Shown: positions 8,147-17,008, numbered from the stretch's first letter. The stretch is DNA of 64,000 nt from Blautia_A aquisgranensis (GCF_040096615.1 NZ_JBBMEJ010000006.1:62001-126000); one strand, 5' to 3'. Numbers and translations are program-made. The notes: generated by a model from the letters alone, not told the origin.

Positions 8147-9175
8147 ATGAAAAAAAGAATGTTAGTGATCGCAGCAGCAGTAGCAGCAACAACTATGATG
8201 GCGGCAAGCCCGGTTATGGCAGAGGATTTTAAAATTGGTATCTGTAATTATGTAGACGATGCTTCCCTGAATCAGATCGTAGATAATATCCAGTCCCGTC
8301 TGAAAGAGATTGGCGAAGAAAAAGATATCACCTTTGATGTGTCTTATGACAACTGCAATGCAGATGCCAGTGTTATGGAACAGATCATTTCCGATTTCCA
8401 GGCAGATAAGGTTGACCTGATGGTAGGTGTGGCTACACCGGTAGCGATGCGTATGCAGTCTGCTACAGAGGGAAGTGATACACCGGTTGTTTTCTCAGCA
8501 GTATCTGATCCGGTGGGTTCCGGCCTTGTAGATTCTCTGGATGCTCCTGGTGCAAACATTACAGGAACCAGTGATTACCTGGACACTTCTTCTATCATGA
8601 AACTGATCCAGGCACAGAATCCGGATGTAAAGAAGATTGGTCTCCTCTATGATGTAGGACAGGATTCTTCCACAACAGCAATTCAGGAAGCAAAAGATTA
8701 TCTGGATGAGCAGGGAATCGAATACGTAGAACGTACTGGAACGACTACTGATGAAGTTCAGCTTGCAGCAGATGCACTGATCGCAGACGGTGTGGACGCC
8801 GTATTTACACCAACTGACAATACTATTATGACAGCAGAACTTTCTATTTATGAGAAATTTATCGATGCAGGAATCCCGCACTATACAGGTGCTGACTCCT
8901 TTGCATTAAACGGAGCATTTGTAGGATATGGCGTTGATTATGCAAACCTGGGACAGAAAACAGCTGATATGATCACTGATATCCTGGTAGATAACGCAGA
9001 CCCGGCAAAAACAGCTGTGGAAACATTCGATAATGGTACAGCAACTGTTAATACAGAGACATGTAAAGAACTTGGCCTTGATTTTGATACGGTAAAGAAA
9101 GCATTTGAGCCTCTCTGCACACAGGTAAATGAGATCACAACTGCAGAAAGCTTCGATGAAGTAGAAGCAAAATAA
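8147..9175 (+). CDS. trpX: ABC transporter substrate-binding protein, TrpX-like
   Basis: 342-residue exported binding protein of the ABC.X4 / TrpX type (periplasmic-binding-protein-like fold). Residues 1-26 are a signal peptide: a basic KKR start, an alanine-rich core and ASPVMA before the mature EDFKIG. The body shows typical segments such as GVATPVAMRMQ, VFSAVSDPVGSG, NITGTSDYLD and GVDAVFTPTDN. Tryptophan is the inferred ligand because of the TGG T-box upstream and the family's known Trp T-box association. There is no lipobox cysteine, so it would be cleaved by signal peptidase I rather than lipid-anchored, unusual for a Gram-positive binding protein. RBS GAAGGGAG precedes the ATG. Paralogues for other ligands exist. 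Confidence 0.88.
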   Translation: MKKRMLVIAAAVAATTMMAASPVMAEDFKIGICNYVDDASLNQIVDNIQSRLKEIGEEKDITFDVSYDNCNADASVMEQIISDFQADKVDLMVGVATPVAMRMQSATEGSDTPVVFSAVSDPVGSGLVDSLDAPGANITGTSDYLDTSSIMKLIQAQNPDVKKIGLLYDVGQDSSTTAIQEAKDYLDEQGIEYVERTGTTTDEVQLAADALIADGVDAVFTPTDNTIMTAELSIYEKFIDAGIPHYTGADSFALNGAFVGYGVDYANLGQKTADMITDILVDNADPAKTAVETFDNGTATVNTETCKELGLDFDTVKKAFEPLCTQVNEITTAESFDEVEAK

Positions 9176-9184
9176 AAAATAGCG

Positions 9185-9200
9185 GTTCACTTTTGTGAAC
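9185..9200 (+). promoter_or_regulatory. Intercistronic hairpin between trpX and the permease gene
   Basis: GTTCAC TTTT GTGAAC forms a small perfect hairpin ten bases after the trpX stop, with no T run. Such hairpins often protect the 3' end of the binding-protein message, but that role is inferred. Confidence 0.5.
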
Positions 9201-9229
9201 GGTTATGAAATCAATTGGAGGAAATCACT

Positions 9230-10156
9230 GTGACGATTGCAACTATGCTCTCCCTCGGGGAGACTGCCCTGAAGCTTGGACTGATCTGTTCTTTGACAGT
9301 TCTCGCTCTGTTCCTTAGTTATTCTATGCTGAATGTCTGCGACCTTTCTACAGACGGCTGCTTTACTTTTGGAGCCGCTGTAGGAGCCGTGGTAGCTGTA
9401 AGCGGACATCCGTTTCTGTCTATCATAGCAGCTATGGCAGCAGGTGTTACATCGGGATTTGTGACTGCGATCCTGCAGACAAAACTGGGCGTAGACAGCC
9501 TGCTTGCCGGTATCATTGTAAATACGGCTTTATATTCCGTGAATATTGCGGTCATGGGAGGTTCATCCCTGATCAATATGAACCGTACGACTACAGTATT
9601 TACCATGATGAAAGATACACTTGCGGGAACTCCGTTAAAAGGCAGGGAAGATATCATTATTGCAGCCATCGCAGTGATCCTTGTAATCCTGTTTCTGGTA
9701 TTTTTCCTGAAAACAAGACTTGGCCTTGCAATCCGGGCAACCGGAAATAATTCTGACATGGTAAAATCTTCTTCCATCAATCCGGTCTTTACAACAGTGA
9801 TCGGTCTCTGCGTAGCAAATGCATTTACAGCACTTTCCGGATGCCTTCTGTCTCAGTCACAGAAATCCGTAGATATCAACATCGGTCAGGGCATGGTTAC
9901 TATCGCACTGGCATCCCTGCTGATCGGAGGGACACTTCTTGGTCATGGTGGGATTTTTGTAAGAGCAGTGGGAATGGTACTTGGTTCTTTTATCTTCCGT
10001 CTTGTGTATACCATTGCCCTTCGTTTCAATATGCCGGCATTTATGCTGAAACTGGTATCTTCTGTGATCGTTGTTCTTGCAATTTCCGGCCCATATCTTA
10101 AGAAACAGTGGCCGCAGATCCGAAGAAGAATGACTCATACAAAAGGAGGCAGATGA
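9230..10156 (+). CDS. trpY: ABC transporter permease, TrpY-like
   Basis: 308-residue integral membrane permease of the branched-chain-permease superfamily found with TrpX-type binding proteins. About eight to ten hydrophobic helices are visible, e.g. LGLICSLTVLALFLSYSM and IIIAAIAVILVILFLVFFL. RTRLGLAIRATGNN-like sequence (KTRLGLAIRATGNN) is the cytoplasmic loop that contacts the ATPase. The GTG at 9230 is chosen because TGGAGGA sits 8-9 bases before it; the in-frame TTG at 9215 lies within that Shine-Dalgarno. The ATPase gene follows after 3 bases. Substrate inferred as tryptophan from the T-box. Confidence 0.88.
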   Translation: MTIATMLSLGETALKLGLICSLTVLALFLSYSMLNVCDLSTDGCFTFGAAVGAVVAVSGHPFLSIIAAMAAGVTSGFVTAILQTKLGVDSLLAGIIVNTALYSVNIAVMGGSSLINMNRTTTVFTMMKDTLAGTPLKGREDIIIAAIAVILVILFLVFFLKTRLGLAIRATGNNSDMVKSSSINPVFTTVIGLCVANAFTALSGCLLSQSQKSVDINIGQGMVTIALASLLIGGTLLGHGGIFVRAVGMVLGSFIFRLVYTIALRFNMPAFMLKLVSSVIVVLAISGPYLKKQWPQIRRRMTHTKGGR

Positions 10157-10159
10157 TCC

Positions 10160-10948
10160 ATGTTAAAAATCAGCCATATTTCAAAAACATTTAATCCGGG
10201 AACCGTAAACGAAAAAAAAGCGATTGAAGACCTTTCTCTGGAACTGAAAAAAGGCGATTTTGCTACGATTATCGGTTCCAACGGTGCAGGAAAATCGACT
10301 CTCTTCAATGCAATATGTGGTGATTTTCTCACAGATGAGGGAGCAATTGAGCTGGATGGCAGGGATATCACATTTATGCCACAGCATGCACGTGCGAAAG
10401 AGATTGGCCGTCTTTATCAGGACCCGATGCGCGGAACTGCGCCGGGTATGACGATCGAAGAAAATCTTGCGCTTGCAGCCGGCAGAGGCGGATGGCTTTC
10501 TCATACAACCCGGCAGGAAAAAGAACGTTTCTACGAAGAATTGAAGAAACTGGATATCGGCCTAGAAGAAAGGATGAGTCATCCGGTAGGCCTTCTGTCC
10601 GGTGGACAGCGACAGGCACTAACACTTCTGATGGCAACCATGAACCCGCCCAAATTACTTCTTCTGGACGAGCACACTGCAGCACTTGATCCGGGAACTG
10701 CCGAGAAAGTCCTGAATCTTACCAGAAAGATCGTGGAGGAACATCAGCTGACCTGTCTGATGATCACACACAATATGCAGTCCGCAATCGATCTTGGAAA
10801 CCGTATCCTGATGATGGATTCCGGTAATATCGTACTGGACATCGGAGGGGAAGAGAAGAAAAACATGACTGTGGACGGTCTTCTTGAGAAATTTAAGACA
10901 GGAGCCGGCAAGGCCCTGGATAATGACCGTATCCTTTTGGCAGAATAA
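10160..10948 (+). CDS. trpZ: ABC transporter ATP-binding protein, TrpZ-like
   Basis: 262-residue cytosolic ATPase that powers the transporter. Walker A is GSNGAGKST (about residues 38-46), the signature is LSGGQRQALT, and Walker B is LLLLDEHTAALD, where the usual Pro after DE is His, as often seen in this subfamily. The switch histidine is in MITHNM. RBS AAAGGAGG lies before the ATG. The stop overlaps an ATG of the following aminotransferase frame (TAATG), which suggests one message for all four genes. Confidence 0.92.
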   Translation: MLKISHISKTFNPGTVNEKKAIEDLSLELKKGDFATIIGSNGAGKSTLFNAICGDFLTDEGAIELDGRDITFMPQHARAKEIGRLYQDPMRGTAPGMTIEENLALAAGRGGWLSHTTRQEKERFYEELKKLDIGLEERMSHPVGLLSGGQRQALTLLMATMNPPKLLLLDEHTAALDPGTAEKVLNLTRKIVEEHQLTCLMITHNMQSAIDLGNRILMMDSGNIVLDIGGEEKKNMTVDGLLEKFKTGAGKALDNDRILLAE

Positions 10949-10977
10949 TGAGTAATAAGGAAAGAGGGACGAATGAT

Positions 10978-12135
10978 ATGCAGTTTTCAAAAAGATTGGA
11001 CCGTTTTGGCGATGAGATCTTTTCTGCTCTGAACAATCGGCGTATGGAGCTGGAAGCACAGGGAATGAAGATCTATAACATGAGTGTGGGAACTCCGGAT
11101 TTTAAAACTCCGGAATATATAAAAAAGGCTGTGGCAGAAGCTGCCATGGACGATGACAACTGGAAATACAGCCTCCGTGATCTGCCGGAGCTTCTGGAAG
11201 CGGTCTGTACATATTATAAAAAACGCTTTGACGTGGAACTGACACCGGATATGGTAATGACTGTTTACGGAAGCCAGGAGGGAATGGGACATCTTGGCAT
11301 GGCACTTTGTGATGAAGGAGATACGGTTCTTCTTCCGGACCCGTGCTACCCTGTATTTGCAGCAGGAAGCCTGATGGCAGGGGCTGTTCCTTACTATTAT
11401 CCACTGGTTGCGGAACATGATTTTCTTCCCTACGTGAAAGGAATTCCGGAGGAAGTGGCGAAGAAGGCGAAATACATGGTAGTATCTCTTCCGTCCAACC
11501 CGGTAGGAAGCATTGCAACTCCCGGACTTTACGAAGAAATCGTGGAATTTGCGAAAAAATATGATATTCTTATTATTCACGATAATGCCTACAGTGACAT
11601 TATTTTTGACGGAGCTTTTGGCGGAAGCTTTCTTGCAACTCCGGGAGCGAAGGAGATCGGTGTGGAATTCTTCAGCCTTTCCAAATCCTTCAATGTTACA
11701 GGCGCAAGACTTAGCTTTCTGGCAGGCCGCCCGGATGTGATCGCCGCACTCCGCAAGCTGAGAAGCCAGATCGATTTCGGAATGTTTCTTCCGCTTCAGA
11801 AGGCGGCTCTTTCAGCGCTTCAGGGTCCGCTTGACAGTGTGAAAGAACAGTGTCAGATGTACCAGGAGCGAAGAGATGCTCTCTGTCAGGGACTTCGTGA
11901 CATTGGCTGGGAGCTTCCGAATGGAAAAGGTACCATGTTCGTATGGGCGAAGATTCCCGGAGGACGTACCGACAGTATGGCATTCTGCATGGAGCTGATG
12001 GAAAAAGCAGGCGTTATTGTGACTCCGGGAGCAAGCTTCGGACCTCACGGAGAGGGATATGTGCGTTTTGCACTGGTACTTCCGCCAGAGAAGATCCGGG
12101 ATGCTGTGGAGGCGATCCAAAAAAGCGGATTGTAA
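10978..12135 (+). CDS. PLP-dependent class I/II aminotransferase
   Basis: Cytosolic fold-type I aminotransferase, 385 residues from the chosen start. Visible: the N-terminal NMSVGTPDFKTPEYI substrate loop, the GSQEGMGHL cofactor loop, the PSNPVGS motif, the Asp/Tyr pair IHDNAYSDI, the PLP lysine in SLSKSFNVTGARLSF, and the C-terminal arginine GEGYVRFALV. ATG 10978 has AGAGGGA eight bases upstream. An ATG at 10948, overlapping the ATPase stop, would add ten residues without a ribosome site. Its place at the end of the Trp T-box operon suggests an aromatic amino acid/keto acid substrate (for example indolepyruvate), but aspartate- or LL-DAP-type activity is equally compatible with the sequence. 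Confidence 0.88.
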   Translation: MQFSKRLDRFGDEIFSALNNRRMELEAQGMKIYNMSVGTPDFKTPEYIKKAVAEAAMDDDNWKYSLRDLPELLEAVCTYYKKRFDVELTPDMVMTVYGSQEGMGHLGMALCDEGDTVLLPDPCYPVFAAGSLMAGAVPYYYPLVAEHDFLPYVKGIPEEVAKKAKYMVVSLPSNPVGSIATPGLYEEIVEFAKKYDILIIHDNAYSDIIFDGAFGGSFLATPGAKEIGVEFFSLSKSFNVTGARLSFLAGRPDVIAALRKLRSQIDFGMFLPLQKAALSALQGPLDSVKEQCQMYQERRDALCQGLRDIGWELPNGKGTMFVWAKIPGGRTDSMAFCMELMEKAGVIVTPGASFGPHGEGYVRFALVLPPEKIRDAVEAIQKSGL

Positions 12136-12154
12136 CAGGGAATATTACAAAAGA

Positions 12155-13483
12155 CTACAGAAGAATCCGCGGCGATTTTTTTAATTCATGAACAAAGCCA
12201 TGTCCTGTTTTGTGACAGAGAAGCATTTCATAAAGATTAGAGGATTCGCAGGTTCCACGGAATAGTCTGTATCCTTCTGCATCAAGGACTGATGGTGCAT
12301 CTGCGGCTTTTGTGAGCAACGGTATAGAGGCTGATTTTTTGATCTGGCCAAGCAGAGAAGAGCTGTTTTTACAAAAACCAAGTACCCGGGCGTAGGGAAT
12401 ACGTTCGGGTGCTTTTTCTTTCTGATCGAGAAAGATATGAAGAAGGCTGCGGCAGATGGCAGAACGTGTGATATCTCTGGTTTTTAAGAGATCTGCAAAC
12501 TGGGAAAAACCCTCATACTGATTCCGGAATTTCAAAATACGCCGGATCAGAGCATCGGAAAGTTCCGGATATGTGTGCAGGGTTTCTTCTGTTTCCAGGA
12601 GAAGTTTATAGTGCAGAGGCAGATCCAGAGCATCTTCTGACAGCCAGGCATTATCTTTCAGAGAAGCCAGAAAAACAGGAAGAGCGGCTTTCGGGATAAA
12701 ACGGGAAAAATCAGTTGCTTCCGGATTTAGGGTAAACAGCTTCCGGATACCGGATGCTGACGGAAAAGCAGAAGCATCCTGTGCAGAAGAAGCATTGGAA
12801 ACCGCTTCAAGGTTCGTATCATGATAGCCACGGCCTTCCCGTAGAAGTGCATGAGGAATCATCTGGCTGTTCTGCCGGAGAATCGCTTTGCAATATTCGA
12901 TTCCCAGAATATTGTTGGGAGAGGAGAGAATAGTTTCGGCCTGCTCCGGAGAAAGTACAAGTCCGTTCTGGGCGGACAATGCAGCTGCGGCATTGGATAT
13001 GCTGGAGTAAGGTGGAATATCAGCTGTTTCAATATAGCTTACCAGAGCTTTACTTCTGGCTGCCGGAAAGCTCATTCCGCTGCGGAGTTTCTGCTGAAGA
13101 ATATGTCGGTATGCCTCCGGTTCGTTTGCAAGGATTCCGGCAATCCCCATGAGAAGCTTCGTATTCCCACATTCACTTCCGAAACAAAGTTCATCCACAA
13201 CCCCAAGTTCGGAAAGCAGGCTGACCCCACCTGCGGCAAAGGCTTCCGCACTAGCCGTCGCAGTACTGACGGGAAGCTCCAGTACCAGATCTGCCCCACA
13301 TTTCAATGCCATTTCAGCCCGGACATGTTTTGGCATAAGAGCCGGGGTTCCACGCTGTACGAAATCCCCGCTCGTGGCAACGATGATATAGTCAGCTTTA
13401 AGAACGCTTCGGGCATACCGGATCTGATATGCATGTCCTTTGTGAAAGGGATTATATTCTGCGATGATTCCTACAACTTTCAT
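12155..13483 (-). CDS. tmcAL: tRNA(Met) cytidine acetate ligase (TmcAL / YlbM)
   Basis: 442-residue nucleotidyltransferase-fold enzyme that makes N4-acetylcytidine in elongator tRNA-Met using acetate and ATP. The start MKVVGIIAEYNPFHKGH contains the HxGH-type nucleotide-binding motif; GDFVQRGTPAL, LELPVSTATASAEAFA and FGSECG follow the family pattern. ATG 13483 is chosen because AGAGGT precedes it; a longer in-frame start would add 14 unconserved residues. It converges on the aminotransferase gene with only 19 bases between stops. Dependence on acetate is notable next to pta-ackA, which make or consume acetate. Confidence 0.92.
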   Translation of the reverse strand: MKVVGIIAEYNPFHKGHAYQIRYARSVLKADYIIVATSGDFVQRGTPALMPKHVRAEMALKCGADLVLELPVSTATASAEAFAAGGVSLLSELGVVDELCFGSECGNTKLLMGIAGILANEPEAYRHILQQKLRSGMSFPAARSKALVSYIETADIPPYSSISNAAAALSAQNGLVLSPEQAETILSSPNNILGIEYCKAILRQNSQMIPHALLREGRGYHDTNLEAVSNASSAQDASAFPSASGIRKLFTLNPEATDFSRFIPKAALPVFLASLKDNAWLSEDALDLPLHYKLLLETEETLHTYPELSDALIRRILKFRNQYEGFSQFADLLKTRDITRSAICRSLLHIFLDQKEKAPERIPYARVLGFCKNSSSLLGQIKKSASIPLLTKAADAPSVLDAEGYRLFRGTCESSNLYEMLLCHKTGHGFVHELKKSPRILL

Positions 13484-13515
13484 AAGATAAGACCTCTTTT
13501 CTGATGGATGGAGAC

Positions 13516-13544
13516 ATTGTAACATAACGTTTTTGAAAGGACAA
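13516..13544 (-). promoter_or_regulatory. Promoter of tmcAL
   Basis: Read on the minus strand, TTGTCC and TACAAT are 17 bases apart and sit about 35 bases upstream of the tmcAL start. Confidence 0.6.
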
Positions 13545-13676
13545 ATAAAATATAGATGCAGTTGCAGAATATTACCTGTAAACGGTGATTTTGCCGAACA
13601 GTGCCAATGAAGTCAGAAACAGTAAAATTGCACTTCAAAAAATACGCCGCACAGCCATTTTCTGACAATGAAAAGC

Positions 13677-13705
13677 TTGAAATACAAAGTGTAAGGGGGT
13701 ATAAT
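13677..13705 (+). promoter_or_regulatory. Promoter of pta-ackA
   Basis: TTGAAA and a perfect TATAAT are 17 bases apart, about 65 bases before the pta start. Confidence 0.8.
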
Positions 13706-13771
13706 AAACACAGTGTAGTGCCCGAACAGACACTAGCGTTTTTGTTACATCAAGAAAGGAGCCATTTAATC

Positions 13772-14779
13772 ATGGGATTTGTTGAACTGCTTAAAAAAAG
13801 AGCAAAAGAAAGCGTAAAAACAATTGTACTGCCAGAGACAGAGGATATGAGAACTCTTGAGGCAACAGACAAGATTCTGAAAGAGGGAGTTGCCAAGATC
13901 ATTCTTATCGGTAACGAGGAAGAGATCAACAAGAAAGCAGCAGAGGGCGGCTTTGATATTTCCGGTGCACAGATCGTAGATCCGGAGACATCCGACAGAA
14001 CTCAGGCATACATTGATAAATTCGTAGAACTGAGAGCTAAGAAAGGAATGACACCTGAGAAAGCGAAAGAGATCCTTCATACTCAGTACCCATACTATGG
14101 CGTAATGATGGTTAAGATGGGCGATGCAGACGGTATGGTATCCGGTGCATGCCACTCTACAGCTGATACACTTCGTCCATGCCTTCAGATCCTGAAGACA
14201 AAACCGGGAACCAAGCTTGTATCCGCATTCTTCCTGATCGTAGTTCCGGATTGCGAGTATGGTGCTAACGGTGCATTCGTATTTGCTGATTCCGGTCTGA
14301 ACCAGAACCCGACTCCGGAGGAACTTTCCGCTATCGCAGCATCTTCTGCCGAGTCCTTTGAACTTCTTGTTCAGGAGGAGCCGGTTGTAGCTATGCTTTC
14401 TCACTCCACAAAGGGAAGTGCGAAACATCCTGACGTAGATAAGATGGTAGAGGCTACCAGAATCGCTAAAGAGGAGCATCCGGAGCTTAAACTTGACGGA
14501 GAGTTCCAGCTTGATGCAGCGATCGTTCCAAGCGTAGGTGCATCCAAAGCACCGGGAAGCGAAGTAGCTGGTAAAGCTAACGTTCTTATCTTCCCAGACC
14601 TTGATGCAGGTAACATCGGATACAAGCTTGCTCAGCGTCTTGCAAAAGCAGAAGCATACGGACCTGTTACACAGGGTATCGCTAAACCTGTAAACGACCT
14701 GTCCCGTGGATGCTCTGCAGATGATATCGTAGGTGTTGTTGCTATCACAGCAGTACAGTGTCAGGCAGAAGATAAATAA
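13772..14779 (+). CDS. pta: Phosphate acetyltransferase
   Basis: Converts acetyl-CoA and phosphate to acetyl phosphate and CoA, the first step of the acetate/ATP branch of fermentation. 335 residues, the short single-domain form usual in Firmicutes. The sequence opens MGFVELLKKRAKES and shows PETEDMRTLEAT, GACHSTADTLRP, GEFQLDAA and ANVLIFPDLDAGNIGYKL, all diagnostic. ATG 13772 has AAAGGAG upstream; the frame is open further 5' but that part crosses the promoter. ackA follows after 74 bases. Confidence 0.97.
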   Translation: MGFVELLKKRAKESVKTIVLPETEDMRTLEATDKILKEGVAKIILIGNEEEINKKAAEGGFDISGAQIVDPETSDRTQAYIDKFVELRAKKGMTPEKAKEILHTQYPYYGVMMVKMGDADGMVSGACHSTADTLRPCLQILKTKPGTKLVSAFFLIVVPDCEYGANGAFVFADSGLNQNPTPEELSAIAASSAESFELLVQEEPVVAMLSHSTKGSAKHPDVDKMVEATRIAKEEHPELKLDGEFQLDAAIVPSVGASKAPGSEVAGKANVLIFPDLDAGNIGYKLAQRLAKAEAYGPVTQGIAKPVNDLSRGCSADDIVGVVAITAVQCQAEDK

Positions 14780-14797
14780 TCATCCTTACATATCAGC

Positions 14798-14822
14798 CGG
14801 AGGCAGACAGGTTCTGCCTCCG
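14798..14822 (+). promoter_or_regulatory. Strong intercistronic hairpin between pta and ackA
   Basis: CGGAGGCAGA (14798-14807) and TCTGCCTCCG (14813-14822) pair perfectly around a five-base loop. No T tract follows (CATATTATA), so it is more likely an mRNA processing or stability element, or a weak attenuator, than a full terminator. Confidence 0.65.
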
Positions 14823-14853
14823 CATATTATAAAAAAATCAGGAGAGTAAAATC

Positions 14854-16044
14854 ATGAACGTATTGGTTATCAACTGTGGAAGTTCTTCATTAAAATATCA
14901 GTTAATCGATTCCGAGACAGAGAATGTACTTGCAAAAGGTCTCTGCGAGAGAATCGGTATCGACGGAAGACTGGTATACCAGAAAGCCGGATGCGATAAA
15001 GAAATCACAGAGGCAGCTATGCCTACACATAAAGAAGCAATCCAGATGGTTCTGGATGCACTTACCAACGATAAGACAGGTGCTATCGCAAGCCTTAAGG
15101 AAGTTAATGCAATCGGACATCGTGTTGTACACGGTGGCGAGAAATTCGCATCTTCTGCAGTGATCACAGATGAGATGATCAAAGCAGTAGAGGAGTGCAA
15201 CGATCTTGCACCGCTTCATAACCCGGCTAACCTTATCGGTATCCGTGTATGTGCAGAGCTTATGCCAGGCGTACCGCAGGTAGGTGTATTCGATACAGCT
15301 TTCCATCAGACAATGCCGGCGAAAGCGTACCTTTATGGACTTCCGCTTGACTTCTACAAGAAATATAAAGTAAGAAGATATGGTTTCCACGGAACCTCCC
15401 ACAGCTTCGTATCCAAGAGAGCTGTTGAGTTCCTTGGTCTTGACAAAGATAATTCTAAGGTTATCGTCTGCCACCTTGGAAACGGATCTTCCATCAGTGC
15501 AGTTGTAAACGGTAAATGCGTAGATACAACAATGGGTCTTACACCACTTGAAGGTGTTGTTATGGGAACACGTTCCGGTAACATCGACCCGGCTATCATG
15601 GAGTTCATCGCTAAGAAAGAGAATCTGGACATTGAAGGTGTTATGAACGTACTCAACAAGAAATCCGGTCTTCTCGGACTTTCCGGCGGACTTTCCAGCG
15701 ACTTCCGTGACCTCAACGAGGCAGCTGAAGGCGGAAACGAGGATGCAGCTAATGCAATCGACGTTCTCTGCTATGGCATCGCTAAATTCGTAGGCGGATA
15801 TGTTGCAGCAATGAACGGTGTTGACGCAATCATCTTCACAGCAGGTATCGGCGAGAATGCTATTCCTGTACGTGAGAAGGTTGTAAGCTATCTTGGATAC
15901 CTTGGTGTTACACTTGACAAAGACGCTAACGGACATCGTGGCGAGGAGATCGTGATCTCCACACCGGATTCCAAGGTTAAGGTTGCAGTTATCCCAACTA
16001 ACGAGGAGCTTGCAATCTGCCGTGAGACTGTAGCACTGGTATAA
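14854..16044 (+). CDS. ackA: Acetate kinase
   Basis: Transfers phosphate from acetyl phosphate to ADP, yielding ATP and acetate. 396 residues, standard length. ASKHA-fold landmarks: VINCGSSSLKYQL at the N-terminus, HRVVHGGEKF, DTAFHQTMP, RYGFHGTSH, the adenosine-site VCHLGNGSS, GLTPLEGVVMGTRSG and FTAGIGENA. RBS AGGAGAG precedes the ATG. It forms an operon with pta, with a terminator-like hairpin after it. Confidence 0.98.
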   Translation: MNVLVINCGSSSLKYQLIDSETENVLAKGLCERIGIDGRLVYQKAGCDKEITEAAMPTHKEAIQMVLDALTNDKTGAIASLKEVNAIGHRVVHGGEKFASSAVITDEMIKAVEECNDLAPLHNPANLIGIRVCAELMPGVPQVGVFDTAFHQTMPAKAYLYGLPLDFYKKYKVRRYGFHGTSHSFVSKRAVEFLGLDKDNSKVIVCHLGNGSSISAVVNGKCVDTTMGLTPLEGVVMGTRSGNIDPAIMEFIAKKENLDIEGVMNVLNKKSGLLGLSGGLSSDFRDLNEAAEGGNEDAANAIDVLCYGIAKFVGGYVAAMNGVDAIIFTAGIGENAIPVREKVVSYLGYLGVTLDKDANGHRGEEIVISTPDSKVKVAVIPTNEELAICRETVALV

Positions 16045-16104
16045 GATATCAGCCAGGCAGACAGCAGTTCGGGCATCTGACCGGAAACAGATATTGAAAT
16101 CAGC

Positions 16105-16132
16105 GGGGACGGACCATCATAAGTCCGTCCCC
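16105..16132 (+). terminator. Terminator-like hairpin after ackA
   Basis: GGGGACGGAC pairs perfectly with GTCCGTCCCC around an eight-base loop. The following tract (TAATTTCCC) is T-poor, so termination may be incomplete. Confidence 0.7.
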
Positions 16133-16209
16133 TAATTTCCCTCGAATTTCCGGTATTGCCCACAGAAATGAAAAAATAAAAAAATTGCAATATTTTCTCA
16201 AAAATAACG

Positions 16210-16238
16210 TTGACAAATCACAAGACCATATGTATAAT
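16210..16238 (+). promoter_or_regulatory. Consensus promoter of the DUF177-rpmF unit
   Basis: TTGACA and TATAAT match both sigma-A consensus hexamers with the ideal 17-base spacer. Confidence 0.9.
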
Positions 16239-16264
16239 AGATTGAGTGTGGATAGGAGAGACTT

Positions 16265-16792
16265 ATGCAGATTCATTTATTAGACATTTCTTCCTGTGAT
16301 GGTAAGACGATCCATGAGACCGTTACTCCGGAACTGGAGAAAATTGACTTTCAGATGGGAAGTTTTCCGGTACTTTCGAAAGAACCGTTTGAGCTTACGA
16401 TCACCAATACCGGTGACAAGGTTCTTGAGCTTACAGGAACCGGTAAGATCACAGTAGGAATCCCATGTGATCGCTGTCTTGAGACAGTAGCTGTGGAGAT
16501 ACCACTGGAATTTAAGAAGAAGCTTGACATGAAGCTTTCAGATGAAGAGAGAGTCGATGATCTGGATGAGAGCAGCTATCTCACAGGTATGAACCTGGAT
16601 GTGGACCGGTTGGTCTATCTTGAGGTATTGATATGCTGGCCTTTGAAGGTCTTATGTAGAGAAGACTGTAAAGGTATCTGCAGCCGCTGCGGGAAGAACC
16701 TGAATGAAGGTCCCTGCGGATGCAAGGAGGAGCCTAAGGATCCCCGCATGGCAGCTATCAGTGATATATTCAGTAAATTTAAGGAGGTGTAA
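16265..16792 (+). CDS. DUF177 (YceD-family) protein
   Basis: 175-residue cytosolic protein of the YceD/DUF177 family, implicated in 23S rRNA and ribosome biogenesis in other bacteria. It carries CDRCLE in the middle and, near the C-terminus, a Cys-rich stretch CREDCKGICSRCGKNLNEGPCGC that looks like a zinc ribbon, typical of the Gram-positive form. RBS TAGGAGAG lies just before the ATG. rpmF follows after 3 bases, the conserved DUF177-rpmF pairing. Its biochemical role here is inferred from the family. Confidence 0.92.
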   Translation: MQIHLLDISSCDGKTIHETVTPELEKIDFQMGSFPVLSKEPFELTITNTGDKVLELTGTGKITVGIPCDRCLETVAVEIPLEFKKKLDMKLSDEERVDDLDESSYLTGMNLDVDRLVYLEVLICWPLKVLCREDCKGICSRCGKNLNEGPCGCKEEPKDPRMAAISDIFSKFKEV

Positions 16793-16795
16793 CCT

Positions 16796-16978
16796 ATGTC
16801 CATTTGTCCTAAGAACAAATCTTCCAAAGCTAGACGTGACAAGAGAAGAGCGAACTGGAAAATGAGCGCTATGAACCTTGTTAAATGCAGCAAATGTGGA
16901 GCTCTTATGATGCCGCACAGAGTATGCAAGGCTTGCGGAAGCTACAATAAGAAGGAAATCATCAAAGTTGAGGACTAA
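16796..16978 (+). CDS. rpmF: 50S ribosomal protein L32
   Basis: 60-residue ribosomal protein. The N-terminal SICPKNKSSKARRDKRRANWKM-type segment and two CxxC pairs (CSKCG and CKACG) mark it as the zinc-binding (C+) form rather than a zinc-free paralogue. RBS AAGGAGGTG precedes the ATG at 16796. In many bacteria plsX follows rpmF directly; here about 7.5 kb of other genes intervene. Confidence 0.97.
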   Translation: MSICPKNKSSKARRDKRRANWKMSAMNLVKCSKCGALMMPHRVCKACGSYNKKEIIKVED

Positions 16979-17008
16979 TCTTCAATCTTATGCGATGTAG
17001 AAAAGAGT

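Noticed and set aside
12851..13504. A 217-codon plus-strand frame inside tmcAL.
   Set aside because: tmcAL on the other strand is conserved end to end; the plus frame has no family match or ribosome site.
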